From assembly GCF_030532965.1 (NCBI RefSeq), contig NZ_JAUNKC010000025.1, forward strand, positions 1 to 48,613: a stretch of 48,613 nt of DNA, in the 5' to 3' direction. The DNA is from Corynebacterium sp. Lineage in GTDB: Bacteria; Actinomycetota; Actinomycetes; Mycobacteriales; Mycobacteriaceae. A program made the translations under genes and the position numbers. Of this stretch, positions 1-9,814 are shown piece by piece; position 1 is the first letter of the stretch; every line of letters begins with the position of its first letter. The notes below the pieces were generated by a model, which saw only the letters and a list, made by a program, of their open reading frames with translations, did not search any database and had not been told where the DNA came from.

Positions 1-325
1 CCCCTCTAAGCTGGGCCAATACCCAGAAATAGACACACATTTTGTCCCTTAACCCCTGGATGGGGTTAGAAGCAAAAGCGTGTTGTTGCCGGGACTTTTT
101 GTCATGAGGAAGGCATGTTTTGATTGTGATCCTGCGGAGAGCAGGTGTAGCCAGTGCTGCGATTTGAGGTGAGGTGGGAGGCCCTGACCGTCGAAGATGC
201 ATGTGAAGACGCTCATGTACCTAACGCCTTGACCTGGTGTTTTGCGCTAATCTTCCCTTCAGCTTTTGTTGTTGGCGGTATCCACAAATTTTTGGAAAGG
301 CCATGGACCCTCTGGTAGTCAGCTT

Positions 326-431
326 CCAACTCGACCTTTAGGGTCCTTACGCTGCGAAACCAGCCTGTTGGTTGCCAAAGGGTCGAGTTGCCTTCACCGA
401 CCCCGCCCTGATCTCCTGCGGTGTTCCACAG
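326..431. repeat. 104-bp direct repeat, copy 1 (hairpin-forming)
   Basis: This stretch is nearly identical to 565-668. Each copy carries an outer inverted pair (AACTCGACC with GGTCGAGTT, about 50 bp apart) enclosing a small inner hairpin (AACCA/TGGTT), followed by a conserved tail running to TGTTCCACAG. The stem arms are conserved between copies while most differences lie outside them, so a structured RNA or DNA element is plausible. I do not recognise a family and no coding function is supported. Confidence 0.75.
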
Positions 432-564
432 AACTTCCATCCCACTGGTGTGTCCGGGCAGCAGGCAGGCGTCGGGCAGATGCCCTGATGTAACCGTGAG
501 TTTTTAACGTTAAGACCTGTTCTTGGCCGCAGGAAGTACCGCAGGTAGTGCCACGGGAATTAAT

Positions 565-668
565 CCAACTCGACCTTTAGGGTTCTTACGCTGCGAAACC
601 AGCCTGTTGGTTGCTAAAAGGTCGAGTTGCCTTCACCGACCCCGCCCCGATTTCCCGGTGTTCCACAG
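565..668. repeat. 104-bp direct repeat, copy 2 (hairpin-forming)
   Basis: Second copy of the element at 326-431, offset by about 239 bp, with roughly ten differences concentrated at the right end and loops. The outer AACTCGACC/GGTCGAGTT stem is intact. The function is unknown. Confidence 0.75.
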
Positions 669-1003
669 GTTCATGGTTCCCTGCCTAGACAATTTCAACA
701 CTAGGGTGACGAAAGTTGGCACATTCCGTTGACGGATCATGGTAGTGAGAGCTTCACCACAATTGTGTCTGGTTCCACGTCATATACAGCACTGGTTTAT
801 TCCTTTTAAGCTGCGCTGATGTTTAAAAACGGACACACTTTTCGTCCCTTATCCATTACGCCGGTTTTGCTTTCCGTGGTCACGGTGTAGCGATGGTGTG
901 GGGTTCATACGGTTCAGCATTGAAGCCCTGTGTGTGCTTTCTGGCAGCAACAACGATTGCAAGGTGTAGGTCAAGCGGTCCTTATGGGGTGTTTGGTTGT
1001 GCG

Positions 1004-1040
1004 AATAAGAAAACGGCCCCCGAATGATCTCAGGAGCCGT
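1004..1040 (-). terminator. Rho-independent terminator of the protease gene
   Basis: Read on the minus strand, an ACGGC-CC/GG-GCCGT stem (1013-1040, one mismatch) is followed by TTTTCTTATT. It lies about 95 bp beyond the stop codon of the minus-strand serine protease gene and probably ends its transcript. Confidence 0.7.
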
Positions 1041-1132
1041 GTAATCGACTGGTCAGATTCGTTCGTGGTTGTCGCCGGAATAACCCGGTCTACCAGACTA
1101 TAACCAGGGCTAGGTAGAACCCAGCGGCGCGA

Positions 1133-2641
1133 CTAGAACCGGAATGGCAACGAAGCGGACTTGAGGGTGGTTAGCAACCAGCCACCGATTCCGCCACCGA
1201 CAAGTGCCACGACGACACTGATGATCGTAACCAACCACGATGGGGAAGTAGAACCTTGGTCTGGCTTCTCGGAATCTTGGAGTTTCTTTTCCGCCGCTTG
1301 CCGTTTCTGTTTCTCCTTCGCTAATTCTTTCTCAAGCTCGGCGCGTGCGGCCTGCTCCGCCTTAAGGCTTTCCTCCGCAGCAGCTTGTGCTTGGTTTGCT
1401 TCTTTCTGGGACTTTTCGGCCTCCTGACGGGCGTTATTCGCTTCGTTCGCTAGCCGCTGAGCATTATCACGAGCTGTTTGAGCATCTGCTGCTTCTTGTT
1501 GCGCCTGTGTTTTTGCGGCTTCGGCCTGGCTTGCCCGCTGCTCAGCGGATTGGGCCTTTGCTTCCGCTGCAGACTGTGCCCGTTCAGCTTCGGTTTTTAA
1601 GCGCTCTGCTTCTTTCCGCGCCGCATCGGCCTCGCGGGCGTTCTGTTCGGCGGTTTGTGCCCGTGCTTTTGCAGCGTTTTTGGCTTCTTCGGTGGCGGTT
1701 TTTAGACGTTCGGCTTCTTCCCGGGCGGTTGTAGCTTCATCGGCCGCGCGTTCCGCAGCGTTGGCGCGCTCGTTTGCGGTGTTCTTTGCTTCCTCGGCAG
1801 CGACCTTGAGCCGTTCCGCCTCTTGGCGTGCTGTGGTGGCTTCGGTGGCGGTGCGTTCGGCTTTTTCCCGGGCGTTCTGATTAGCGATATTGCGCTGTTG
1901 CTCGGCGGCCTTGATTCGTTGGTTCAGCCGGGCTAGGGCAGCGGGGTCGATGTCCGCCATGAACGTGGTGCTGCGTACCTGGGGCTTGGAGTTAACGGTT
2001 GTAACGATCCATTCGTAGACGGCGGGCACGGAGCTAAAGTTGGTGGCGGTGGAACCCCCGATGGAGGAGGTGATTCCGGCGACGACGCCGTTGAAGAAAA
2101 TTGGGCCGCCGGAATCGCCGGGTTGGTTTTTGGCACCATCTTCGTTGTCACCGACGAACATTTTGCCGTTGTTGTAGCCACCCGTGGTGTATGTTCCGGT
2201 GAGTTTTTGGTGGGAGGCCTTCAACGTATCGCCGGTGCCGATTCCCCAGCCGTAGTTGATTCCCCGGTCACCCCACGACGGCAGTTCTTTTGCGATGTCG
2301 GCGTAGTGTTCAAGCCCCAGGCCGTTTTCGACGAAGACGAGTGCGATGTCACCAGAAGGGGCGGCAATGGAAGGCTTTCCCACGATGGTTGCCGCCTTGC
2401 GGTTGATGCCGGTTTGGATATAAAACGGTGTTTCGCCCATTGTTCCGCAGTGCAGTGCGGTGAGGACCCAGTGCTCGTCGACGGCGACGCCGGTGCACAG
2501 GCCGCCGTTTTGTTCAAGTCTGACTACTTTTTTCGCTTCAATTTCTTCGGCGAGCGTGAGGCGTCCGCCTTCGAGGGAGGAAGCGGACTGGGCGTCGATG
2601 CAGGAGGTTGCGGCGAGACATGCGGTCGCAACGGTGAGCAT
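1133..2641 (-). CDS. Secreted trypsin-like serine protease with coiled-coil stalk and C-terminal membrane anchor
   Basis: A 502-residue protein. Residues 1-20 form a hydrophobic export signal that lacks the usual basic N-terminus. Residues 28-215 are a chymotrypsin-fold (S1) domain with the catalytic triad visible: His64 (TALHCG), Asp98 (SGDIAL) and Ser177 (GDSGGP); Cys49 and Cys65 could form the usual disulfide. Residues 240-455 are an Ala/Glu/Lys/Arg-rich coiled coil containing three tandem 35-residue repeats (271-375, each beginning AR.EAERLK). Residues about 469-491 are a transmembrane helix with a short basic tail. The likely topology is a membrane-anchored protease displayed on a long stalk. 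The substrate is unknown. The gene is monocistronic, with a terminator downstream. The start ATG follows closely after an in-frame stop, so no longer N-terminus is possible, and I see no clear Shine-Dalgarno. Confidence 0.85.
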   Translation of the reverse strand: MLTVATACLAATSCIDAQSASSLEGGRLTLAEEIEAKKVVRLEQNGGLCTGVAVDEHWVLTALHCGTMGETPFYIQTGINRKAATIVGKPSIAAPSGDIALVFVENGLGLEHYADIAKELPSWGDRGINYGWGIGTGDTLKASHQKLTGTYTTGGYNNGKMFVGDNEDGAKNQPGDSGGPIFFNGVVAGITSSIGGSTATNFSSVPAVYEWIVTTVNSKPQVRSTTFMADIDPAALARLNQRIKAAEQQRNIANQNAREKAERTATEATTARQEAERLKVAAEEAKNTANERANAAERAADEATTAREEAERLKTATEEAKNAAKARAQTAEQNAREADAARKEAERLKTEAERAQSAAEAKAQSAEQRASQAEAAKTQAQQEAADAQTARDNAQRLANEANNARQEAEKSQKEANQAQAAAEESLKAEQAARAELEKELAKEKQKRQAAEKKLQDSEKPDQGSTSPSWLVTIISVVVALVGGGIGGWLLTTLKSASLPFRF

Positions 2642-3494
2642 TGAACGTTTTTAACACTTATGTAATTACTTTCTTTTTATCTCTGATTGCGCGTTGTTGG
2701 CGGTGTGTGCAATATGTGGAAATTGATTTCCGTCAATTTACGTGGGATTTTCTGTCGATCCCCGATTGGGGCACAGCTTAGTCTGAGTTTATTGCCGCGT
2801 GCCGTGAAGGGGCCTGCCATGTCTTTTGCGTGAGGTGTTGCAAAGCTTTTCGACGCCAGGGGTTGCGGTGGTCGGTTCAAAATCTGGCGTGGGGGTAGCT
2901 TGGGGTAGTCGTTGGGTTGATAGTGGGGGGACAGAAGAGTCGATGAATCAACCTTTGATATTTAAGGTATTTCTTGAAGTGTCCTGATTTAGTTGTGATG
3001 ACAACGTTTGTGAAATCTTGGTGCCATGACAACTAATTGCGATAGGTGGGGGCTGTTTATCGCGGTTATTTTCACGTTTTGATAACAAAATATCTGCGCG
3101 ACGTTTTGCTGCGACGTTTCTCATTTTTACCGGTAAATTTCCTCAATTCAGTTATAGGTTTTTGGGATTGTAAGAATAGCAATGGTGCTGCGTGGTTTTG
3201 GTTTTATAACTGTGATTGTTATATAAAAGTAGCTCCCTAGCTTAAATTTTAATAAGAGGTATATATACGTTAATCAATGTTTGGTTGATAGGAAATGTCT
3301 TTCTTGCTGGGGGTATGGGGTAGCATGTGAGCTAAAATGTGTGTTAAATCACATTTTGCTCGCGCGGTAGCCGCGAGCTGGGAAGACGTTACGCGTGTGA
3401 AAATTGAAGCTCACATCTTTGTAATTTGATTGGGGGAACCAATGCCTACATGTGGTGCTGCAGAGGGTCGTTTACTGGGAATTTCACTATTGTA
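2642..3494. other. Long AT-rich intergenic region
   Basis: About 1 kb separates the divergent protease and nrdH genes. A 64-codon frame at 3046-3240 has very AT-rich, atypical codon use and I reject it. The region holds two overlapping inverted repeats (3329-3378), a GCGTCGAAAAGC-type motif (2845-2856) and, at its right edge, the NrdR boxes. Nothing else is recognisable. Confidence 0.55.
3329..3378. repeat. Two overlapping, mutually exclusive hairpins
   Basis: Hairpin 1 pairs GAGC-AAAATGTG (3329-3342) with CACATTTTGCTC (3350-3361). Hairpin 2 pairs GCTCGCG (3358-3364) with CGCGAGC (3372-3378). The arms share GCTC at 3358-3361, so both cannot form at once. They lie upstream of the predicted NrdR boxes, so their link to nrdH expression is unclear. 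Confidence 0.5.
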
Positions 3495-3543
3495 ACTACT
3501 ATATGTAGTGCTTGTTGCACGAAATCGCCACAACGTATAGTGT
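3495..3543 (+). promoter_or_regulatory. Pair of NrdR boxes upstream of nrdHIE
   Basis: The palindrome ACTACTATATGTAGT (3495-3509) and the related ACAACGTATAGTGT (3530-3543) match the NrdR operator form (AC-CTATAT-GTGT-like). They lie about three helical turns apart on one face of the DNA, as is usual for this repressor. They precede nrdH by about 135 bp. NrdR represses ribonucleotide reductase operons when dATP is high; the assignment is by pattern only. Confidence 0.6.
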
Positions 3544-3677
3544 CGTTTTTGTCGCCACGGACGCAACGTGACACCGCAATGGCCATCGGTAGTCAAGTGA
3601 AGCAGTGGCTCATAACAAAGAATCCCCCGAGGCTGACCAGGACGGTCAGCCGAAAGAGAACTAAGGAATTTTGAGCT

Positions 3678-3911
3678 ATGTCGATCACACTCTTTACCAA
3701 GCCAGCCTGCATGCAGTGCAACGCAACCAAGAAGGCTCTTGACCGCGCGGGACTCGACTACAACCTCGTGGACATCAGCATTGATGAAGAGGCTCGTGAC
3801 TACGTCATGGCGCTCGGATACCTCCAGGCTCCAGTGGTGGAAGCAAACGGTGAGCACTGGTCCGGATTCCGTCCAGAGCGCATCAGTGGCCTTGCAAGCC
3901 AAGTGGCTTAA
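3678..3911 (+). CDS. nrdH: Glutaredoxin-like protein NrdH
   Basis: A 77-residue redoxin with the CMQC active-site motif (Cys11, Cys14) and the conserved GFRPERI segment at 62-68. It is the electron donor to the class Ib ribonucleotide reductase NrdEF and is normally reduced by thioredoxin reductase. An AAGGA ribosome binding site lies about 10 bp before the ATG. It is the first gene of nrdHIE, with the pair of NrdR boxes upstream. Confidence 0.95.
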   Translation: MSITLFTKPACMQCNATKKALDRAGLDYNLVDISIDEEARDYVMALGYLQAPVVEANGEHWSGFRPERISGLASQVA

Positions 3912-4036
3912 CCCAACCTTGATGATATAGCTGTCCGAAGCCCCTATCTGGCTCGCCAGAAACCAATGACTGGCAAGCCGGGGCGCAACCACTTGGGCAG
4001 CGCTTTTCATATTTAGCCCCCTGATGGAAAGACACA

Positions 4037-4465
4037 ATGCTGGTCGTCTATTTTTCCTCCGCGACGGAAAACACACATCGCTTCGTCGAAAAGCTCAATC
4101 TGCCAGCGCAGCGGATACCGCTCCATAAAACGGATCCGGAGTTAATCGTCGACAAGCCATACGTCTTGGTGTGTCCGACCTACGGCGGTGGTGCGTCGAT
4201 AAGCGGGGTGACAAACACGAAACCAGTGCCACCGCAGGTGATCCGGTTTCTCAACAACAAACATAACCGCGACCTGTTACGGGCAGTCATCGCGGGCGGC
4301 AACTCAAATTTCGGAACCGACTTCGGCAAAGCAGGCGACCTGATCGCCGCAAAATGCAACGTTCCTTATGTTTATCGCTTCGAGCTCATGGGGATGCCTG
4401 AAGACGTCGCAGCGGTGCGTCAAGGATTGATCGACAACGCACAAACGCTCGGGCTCGAACCCTGA
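4037..4465 (+). CDS. nrdI: Flavodoxin-like NrdI, ribonucleotide reductase activating protein
   Basis: A 142-residue protein of full family length. The N-terminal [11 protein letters not shown] is the FMN phosphate loop, PTYGGG and GGNSNFG are the flavin-contacting loops typical of NrdI. NrdI supplies the oxidant used to assemble the Mn(III)2-tyrosyl radical in NrdF. A GGAAAG ribosome binding site precedes the ATG. It lies between nrdH and nrdE in the conserved order. Confidence 0.95.
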   Translation: MLVVYFSSATENTHRFVEKLNLPAQRIPLHKTDPELIVDKPYVLVCPTYGGGASISGVTNTKPVPPQVIRFLNNKHNRDLLRAVIAGGNSNFGTDFGKAGDLIAAKCNVPYVYRFELMGMPEDVAAVRQGLIDNAQTLGLEP

Positions 4466-4535
4466 AACCAACTAAACGTCCAATAACTACATATCACTTC
4501 CTAGAACCGACACAACCCGCAAAGGTGCAATTGAC

Positions 4536-6695
4536 GTGACAACTACCTACGGAAAAAACGTGGCAGAACCCGCCTCCCGCGAGGAGCAACTCGACTACCA
4601 CGCTCTCAACGCCCTGTTGAATCTCTATTCCGAGGACGGCCAGATCCAATTTGATAAGGATCGCGAAGCTGCCAACCAATACTTCCTACAGCACGTCAAT
4701 CAGAACACCGTTTTCTTCCACGACCTGGAAGAAAAAATGGAATACCTGGTCGAAAACAAATACTACGACCCGGCTGTGTTGGATAAATACGATTTTGCGT
4801 TTATCAAAGACCTCTTTAAACAGGCATACGCACATAAATTCCGGTTCCCGACCTTCCTGGGGGCCTACAAGTACTACACCTCGTACACCCTCAAAACCTT
4901 CGACGGGCGTCGGTACCTCGAACGCTTTGAAGACCGGGTATGCATGGTGGCGCTCGCCCTTGCCGACGGCGACCGTGACCTCGCCCGCCACCTTGTCGAC
5001 GAAATCATGACCGGCCGGTTCCAGCCCGCCACCCCCACCTTCCTCAACATGGGCAAAGCGCAACGCGGCGAGCCAGTATCATGCTTCCTGCTGCGTATCG
5101 AAGACAATATGGAATCGATCGGTCGTTCCATCAACTCCGCACTGCAGCTTTCCAAACGTGGCGGCGGCGTCGCACTCCTGCTGTCGAACCTTCGGGAATC
5201 CGGCGCCCCGATTAAACACATCGAAAACCAGTCTTCCGGTGTCATCCCCGTTATGAAATTGCTGGAAGACTCGTTCTCCTACGCCAACCAGTTAGGAGCG
5301 CGCCAAGGTGCCGGTGCCGTTTACTTGAACGCCCACCACCCGGACATCCTTAACTTCCTCGACACCAAGCGTGAAAACGCCGACGAGAAGATCCGCATCA
5401 AGACGCTTTCACTGGGCGTAGTCATTCCCGACATCACATTCGAATTGGCCAAGACCAATTCCGACATGTACCTCTTTAGTCCTTACGACGTCGAACGGGT
5501 CTACGGCAAAGCCTTCGCCGACTTATCGGTCACCGAACACTACCAAGAAATGGTTGAGGACCCCCGGATCCGCAAGAAGAAGATCAACGCCCGGGAATTC
5601 TTCCAGACCCTGGCCGAAATCCAATTCGAATCCGGATATCCCTACATCATGTTCGAGGACACCGTCAACAAGGCCAACCCGATCGCTGGCCGGGTGAACA
5701 TGTCTAACCTGTGCTCCGAAATCCTCCAGGTCAACACGCCGTCCTATTACAACGAGGACCTCACCTATTCGGAAGTCGGCGAAGACATCTCCTGTAACCT
5801 CGGCTCACTGAATATCGCGATGGCGATGGACTCGCCGAACTTCGCCGACACCATTGAGACCGCTATTCGGGCATTAACCGCGGTGTCGGAACAAACCTCC
5901 ATCAATTCGGTTCCGTCCATCCGCAAAGGAAACGACGACGCCCACGCGATTGGCCTGGGGCAGATGAACCTGCACGGCTACCTGGGTCGCGAGCGGATGT
6001 TCTACGGATCGGAGGAAGCCCTGGACTTCACCAACGCCTATTTCGCCGCCGTGCTATATCAATGCCTGCGCGCCTCCAATAAGATCGCGCGGGAACGCGG
6101 CGTGGCATTCGGTGGATTTGAAAGCTCCGAATACGCAACTGGTGCATATTTCGATCGGTTCGACCCGGCGGACTTCCAGCCGCAGACCGACAAGGTTAAG
6201 GAATTATTCGCTCACTCCAGCATCCACACCCCAACCGCTGAGGACTGGGCTCAATTACGTGCCGATGTTATGGAACACGGGTTGTTTAACCGGTACCTGC
6301 AAGCCGTGCCACCAACCGGGTCGATTTCCTACATCAATAACTCCACCTCGTCGATCCACCCGATTGCCTCCCGGATTGAAATCCGCAAAGAAGGAAAGAT
6401 CGGGCGCGTCTACTACCCGGCGCCGCATATGGATAATTCCAATCTGGAATACTTCCAAGACGCCTACGAAATCGGCTACGAAAAGGTCATCGACACCTAT
6501 GCGGTGGCAACCAAATATGTTGACCAGGGGTTGTCGCTGACGCTGTTCTTCAAGGACACCGTGACCACCCGTGACATCAACCGCGCGCAGATCTACGCGT
6601 GGCGTAACGGGATCAAGACTCTCTACTACATCCGATTGCGGCAGGTCGCATTGGAAGGCACCGCCGTCGAAGGCTGCGTATCCTGCATGCTGTAA
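4536..6695 (+). CDS. nrdE: Class Ib ribonucleoside-diphosphate reductase, alpha subunit
   Basis: A 719-residue catalytic subunit that reduces ribonucleoside diphosphates to deoxyribonucleotides. Visible active-site elements: Cys183 (PVSCF) and Cys420 (ISCNLGS) as the redox pair, Asn391-Cys393-Glu395 (NLCSE) carrying the thiyl radical, and the C-terminal shuttle CVSC (Cys714, Cys717). The short N-terminus lacks the ATP-cone regulatory domain, as is usual for class Ib. I chose the GTG at 4536 because AAAGGTG lies just upstream and the length fits the family. It is the last gene of nrdHIE, closed by a strong terminator. Confidence 0.95.
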   Translation: MTTTYGKNVAEPASREEQLDYHALNALLNLYSEDGQIQFDKDREAANQYFLQHVNQNTVFFHDLEEKMEYLVENKYYDPAVLDKYDFAFIKDLFKQAYAHKFRFPTFLGAYKYYTSYTLKTFDGRRYLERFEDRVCMVALALADGDRDLARHLVDEIMTGRFQPATPTFLNMGKAQRGEPVSCFLLRIEDNMESIGRSINSALQLSKRGGGVALLLSNLRESGAPIKHIENQSSGVIPVMKLLEDSFSYANQLGARQGAGAVYLNAHHPDILNFLDTKRENADEKIRIKTLSLGVVIPDITFELAKTNSDMYLFSPYDVERVYGKAFADLSVTEHYQEMVEDPRIRKKKINAREFFQTLAEIQFESGYPYIMFEDTVNKANPIAGRVNMSNLCSEILQVNTPSYYNEDLTYSEVGEDISCNLGSLNIAMAMDSPNFADTIETAIRALTAVSEQTSINSVPSIRKGNDDAHAIGLGQMNLHGYLGRERMFYGSEEALDFTNAYFAAVLYQCLRASNKIARERGVAFGGFESSEYATGAYFDRFDPADFQPQTDKVKELFAHSSIHTPTAEDWAQLRADVMEHGLFNRYLQAVPPTGSISYINNSTSSIHPIASRIEIRKEGKIGRVYYPAPHMDNSNLEYFQDAYEIGYEKVIDTYAVATKYVDQGLSLTLFFKDTVTTRDINRAQIYAWRNGIKTLYYIRLRQVALEGTAVEGCVSCML

Positions 6696-6709
6696 GACGA
6701 TAAAAGGCT

Positions 6710-6755
6710 AAGGTTGAGGGACTCCGACTGCGTATCGGTGTCCCTCAACCTTTTT
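6710..6755 (+). terminator. Terminator of nrdHIE
   Basis: A perfect 12-bp stem, AAGGTTGAGGGA (6710-6721) with its complement (6741-6752), followed by a short T run. It begins 15 bp after the nrdE stop. Confidence 0.9.
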
Positions 6756-6828
6756 AAGTGTTGATATGGGCTTGCCATTGGCGCTTTGTCCGGCATTGGG
6801 GTATAAGGACGGGCCGGATTCTACAAGC

Positions 6829-6870
6829 AAAATGCTCCATAGGAACAAACCATCCTGCAGAGCATTTTTC
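6829..6870. terminator. Hairpin between nrdE and the broken secreted-protein gene
   Basis: AAAATGCTC (6829-6837) pairs with GAGCATTTT (6860-6868) and has A/T tracts on both sides. It lies downstream of the minus-strand pseudogene ending at 6915 and could act as its terminator. Confidence 0.55.
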
Positions 6871-6914
6871 GTGTTTCGGCAACCCATACACGATTAGGCG
6901 TTACCAACTCGTGG

Positions 6915-7216
6915 CTAGCTATGGGAACTGCAGTGAATTGTGGATCCGGCGGCGAAAGAAGACATAGCGGGGTAATATGCAAGTCCAGCATTTACATATT
7001 CTGTAATACCTTCGACCGTGGAATGTGGGGCAAATGTATTAGGGTCAATGGTTTTAATAACACGGTCGTAAACAGCCCCTACCGTGTCTGCCCATCTCCC
7101 TTGTAGCACTCTTCGTTCCATGCTTGCCCTTGCGCTGATGCTGGTGGGGTCATCACCCCGGTTAGCGCTAGTGCGATAACAGCTGTTGCGGTTGCTTTCT
7201 TGGTGAAGTTTTTCAT
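6915..7216 (-). pseudogene. Small secreted protein interrupted by a frameshift
   Basis: From the ATG at 7216, preceded by AAGGGGA, a clear signal peptide runs MKNFTKK...PASAQ and the mature part begins QGQAWNEECYKG. That frame stops at 7079 soon after. The other frame carries a plausible continuation (RWADTVGAVYDRVIKTIDP...IHCSSHS) down to 6915. A single-base change near 7105 would join them into a secreted protein of about 100 residues. I do not recognise the family. It may be a real pseudogene or an assembly error. Confidence 0.55.
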
Positions 7217-7360
7217 ATTTCCCCTTAGTCTCCCGGACAATAACCAAACCTTATGGTGGCAAAGCGCACAATACCTACACGATAAATGGGGATTTTCTGA
7301 AAACCCTTCCTCAACGATCTCATGAGACATAGAATCCGCCGTGGATTCTAGGAACACGAA

Positions 7361-7386
7361 ACCCCACCAGTTTAAACCGGTGGGGT
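7361..7386 (-). terminator. Terminator of the ferritin gene
   Basis: ACCCCACC-GTTT pairs with AAAC-GGTGGGGT with one mismatch, and on the minus strand is followed by TTCGTGTTC. It lies about 40 bp after the ftn stop. A further hairpin, TAGAATCC/GGATTCTA, sits at 7330-7350. Confidence 0.6.
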
Positions 7387-7425
7387 AGTGGCGTTACTGC
7401 GTGTATCCGTCCGTTATGGAACGGG

Positions 7426-7911
7426 CTAGCGTTTGCCCAATTCGCCATCCATGATGATGGTGCCGAGGCCTTCGCCAGCGAGCTTTAGGCGGTCGAGGAT
7501 CTCCTCAACGGAGGACTCTTCTTCGATCTGTTCCTGAAGGAATCCATCTAAGAATGGGCGGGACTCAAAGTCCTGCAGTGAATCGGACAGAACGGCGATC
7601 TCCCGAATCATGGAGGTAACCTTCTGCTCGTGTGCCAATGCTGCTTCGAAGGCATCGATTGCGGAGGAAACATCCACCTTTGGTGGTGCGATGTCGCCAA
7701 TCTGTGGGGTGTAGCCACGGTCGAGTAGGTGCTGGGCGAACTGCTGCGAGTGATCCAGCTCTTCCTCGTGCTGCTTCTTCATCCAGGAAGCCATTCCGGT
7801 AAGCGACATATCCTCAAGAATGTAGGACATTTGCAGGTAAACCATTGCGGCTTCAAGTTCGGCGGTTACTTGGTTATTGATTGCTGATGCAAGTTTCTCA
7901 TTGATCCTCAT
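7426..7911 (-). CDS. ftn: Ferritin (iron storage)
   Basis: A 161-residue four-helix ferritin from the ATG at 7911; a start at 7941 would add ten residues but has no better ribosome binding site. Ferroxidase-type residues are visible in helix A (AELEAAMVYL) and helix B (KKQHEEELDH). The protein oxidises and stores Fe(II). A DtxR-like operator lies just upstream, in agreement with iron-dependent control of ftn in related corynebacteria. It sits between nrdE and nrdF, a neighbourhood of metal-dependent enzymes. Confidence 0.9.
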   Translation of the reverse strand: MRINEKLASAINNQVTAELEAAMVYLQMSYILEDMSLTGMASWMKKQHEEELDHSQQFAQHLLDRGYTPQIGDIAPPKVDVSSAIDAFEAALAHEQKVTSMIREIAVLSDSLQDFESRPFLDGFLQEQIEEESSVEEILDRLKLAGEGLGTIIMDGELGKR

Positions 7912-7948
7912 GCCTTGGAGTTTAAGGGCAAATAATCGCATTGTCAGC

Positions 7949-7967
7949 TAAAGTTAGCCCAGCTTAA
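7949..7967 (-). promoter_or_regulatory. DtxR-like iron box upstream of ferritin
   Basis: The 19-bp stretch matches the corynebacterial DtxR operator (TTAGGTTAGGCTAACCTAA) at about 14 positions with the central GGGCTAAC core. A second half-site, GATAACCTA, occurs near 8000. Position and match suggest iron-dependent regulation of ftn; not tested. Confidence 0.5.
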
Positions 7968-9380
<1,413 letters not shown>

Positions 9381-9396
9381 GTAGATTTCGATCGCT

Positions 9397-9443
9397 GGCC
9401 CGCACGTCGCCTTTCAATGTAGGTGGGGTGCGGGCCGTTCTTT
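9397..9443 (+). terminator. Terminator of nrdF
   Basis: GGCCCGCA (9397-9404) pairs with TGCGGGCC (9429-9436), followed by GTTCTTT. Confidence 0.8.
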
Positions 9444-9814
9444 GCGTTACGACGAATGAGGGTGGCATGTGATCATCATCTTTCGTTCCACCTTTGGATT
9501 GATACCACCTGGGGGTGTGAATTATCCAAGAAAGGGGGTGGCGCGTCGCTGGCACCATGCGTCACAAATGTGTTGACGATCACATAAATGGCGGGAAATC
9601 TAAGCTCACTGCAGGTGGTGGGAGAGAAAAGCCCAGGAATTGTCAAAAAACACTTTTTAACCAGCGAAGAACACAGGTAGGGTAGAGGGAAGTCTAGCTA
9701 GGAATAGCTGGTATATCCGCGTTGCGCTCCCTTAGAATGAGGAAGCGTAATTTTTAGATACAGTCCAGATGGTCAAAAATCAGGGCTGCTATCTCATAAA
9801 GTCAGGAGGATCGT
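9444..9814 (+). other. Upstream region of ctaD
   Basis: About 370 bp without a gene. It carries the GlxR-like site (9569-9584) and an AGGAGG ribosome binding site immediately before ctaD. I could not fix the promoter. Confidence 0.5.
9569..9584 (+). promoter_or_regulatory. GlxR (CRP-family) binding site upstream of ctaD
   Basis: TGTGTTGACGATCACA matches TGTGA-N6-TCACA with one mismatch. GlxR, the cAMP-responsive regulator of corynebacteria, is known to control cytochrome oxidase genes in C. glutamicum, which fits the position about 230 bp upstream of ctaD. Confidence 0.55.

Larger units (their letters stand above)
1..1003. other. Non-coding region with duplicated elements
   Basis: I see no convincing gene here; the short open frames lack ribosome binding sites and sit inside a repeated element. 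The region holds a direct duplication of about 104 bp (326-431 and 565-668) and a second, more diverged pair of similar stretches near 28-60 and 806-838 sharing GACACAC and GTCCCTTA. Both are listed separately. The rest is unremarkable intergenic sequence. Confidence 0.6.

Noticed and set aside
266..732. Two short frames in the 104-bp repeats giving similar peptides
   Set aside because: The similarity comes from the DNA duplication; the conserved feature is the hairpin, and the frames have no translation signals.
3046..3240. 64-codon AT-rich frame between the protease and nrdH
   Set aside because: Composition atypical for the genome, no ribosome binding site, no similarity recognised.
3411..4076. 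221-codon minus-strand frame over nrdH
   Set aside because: It covers nrdH, the NrdR boxes and the nrdI start, and its translation resembles no family.
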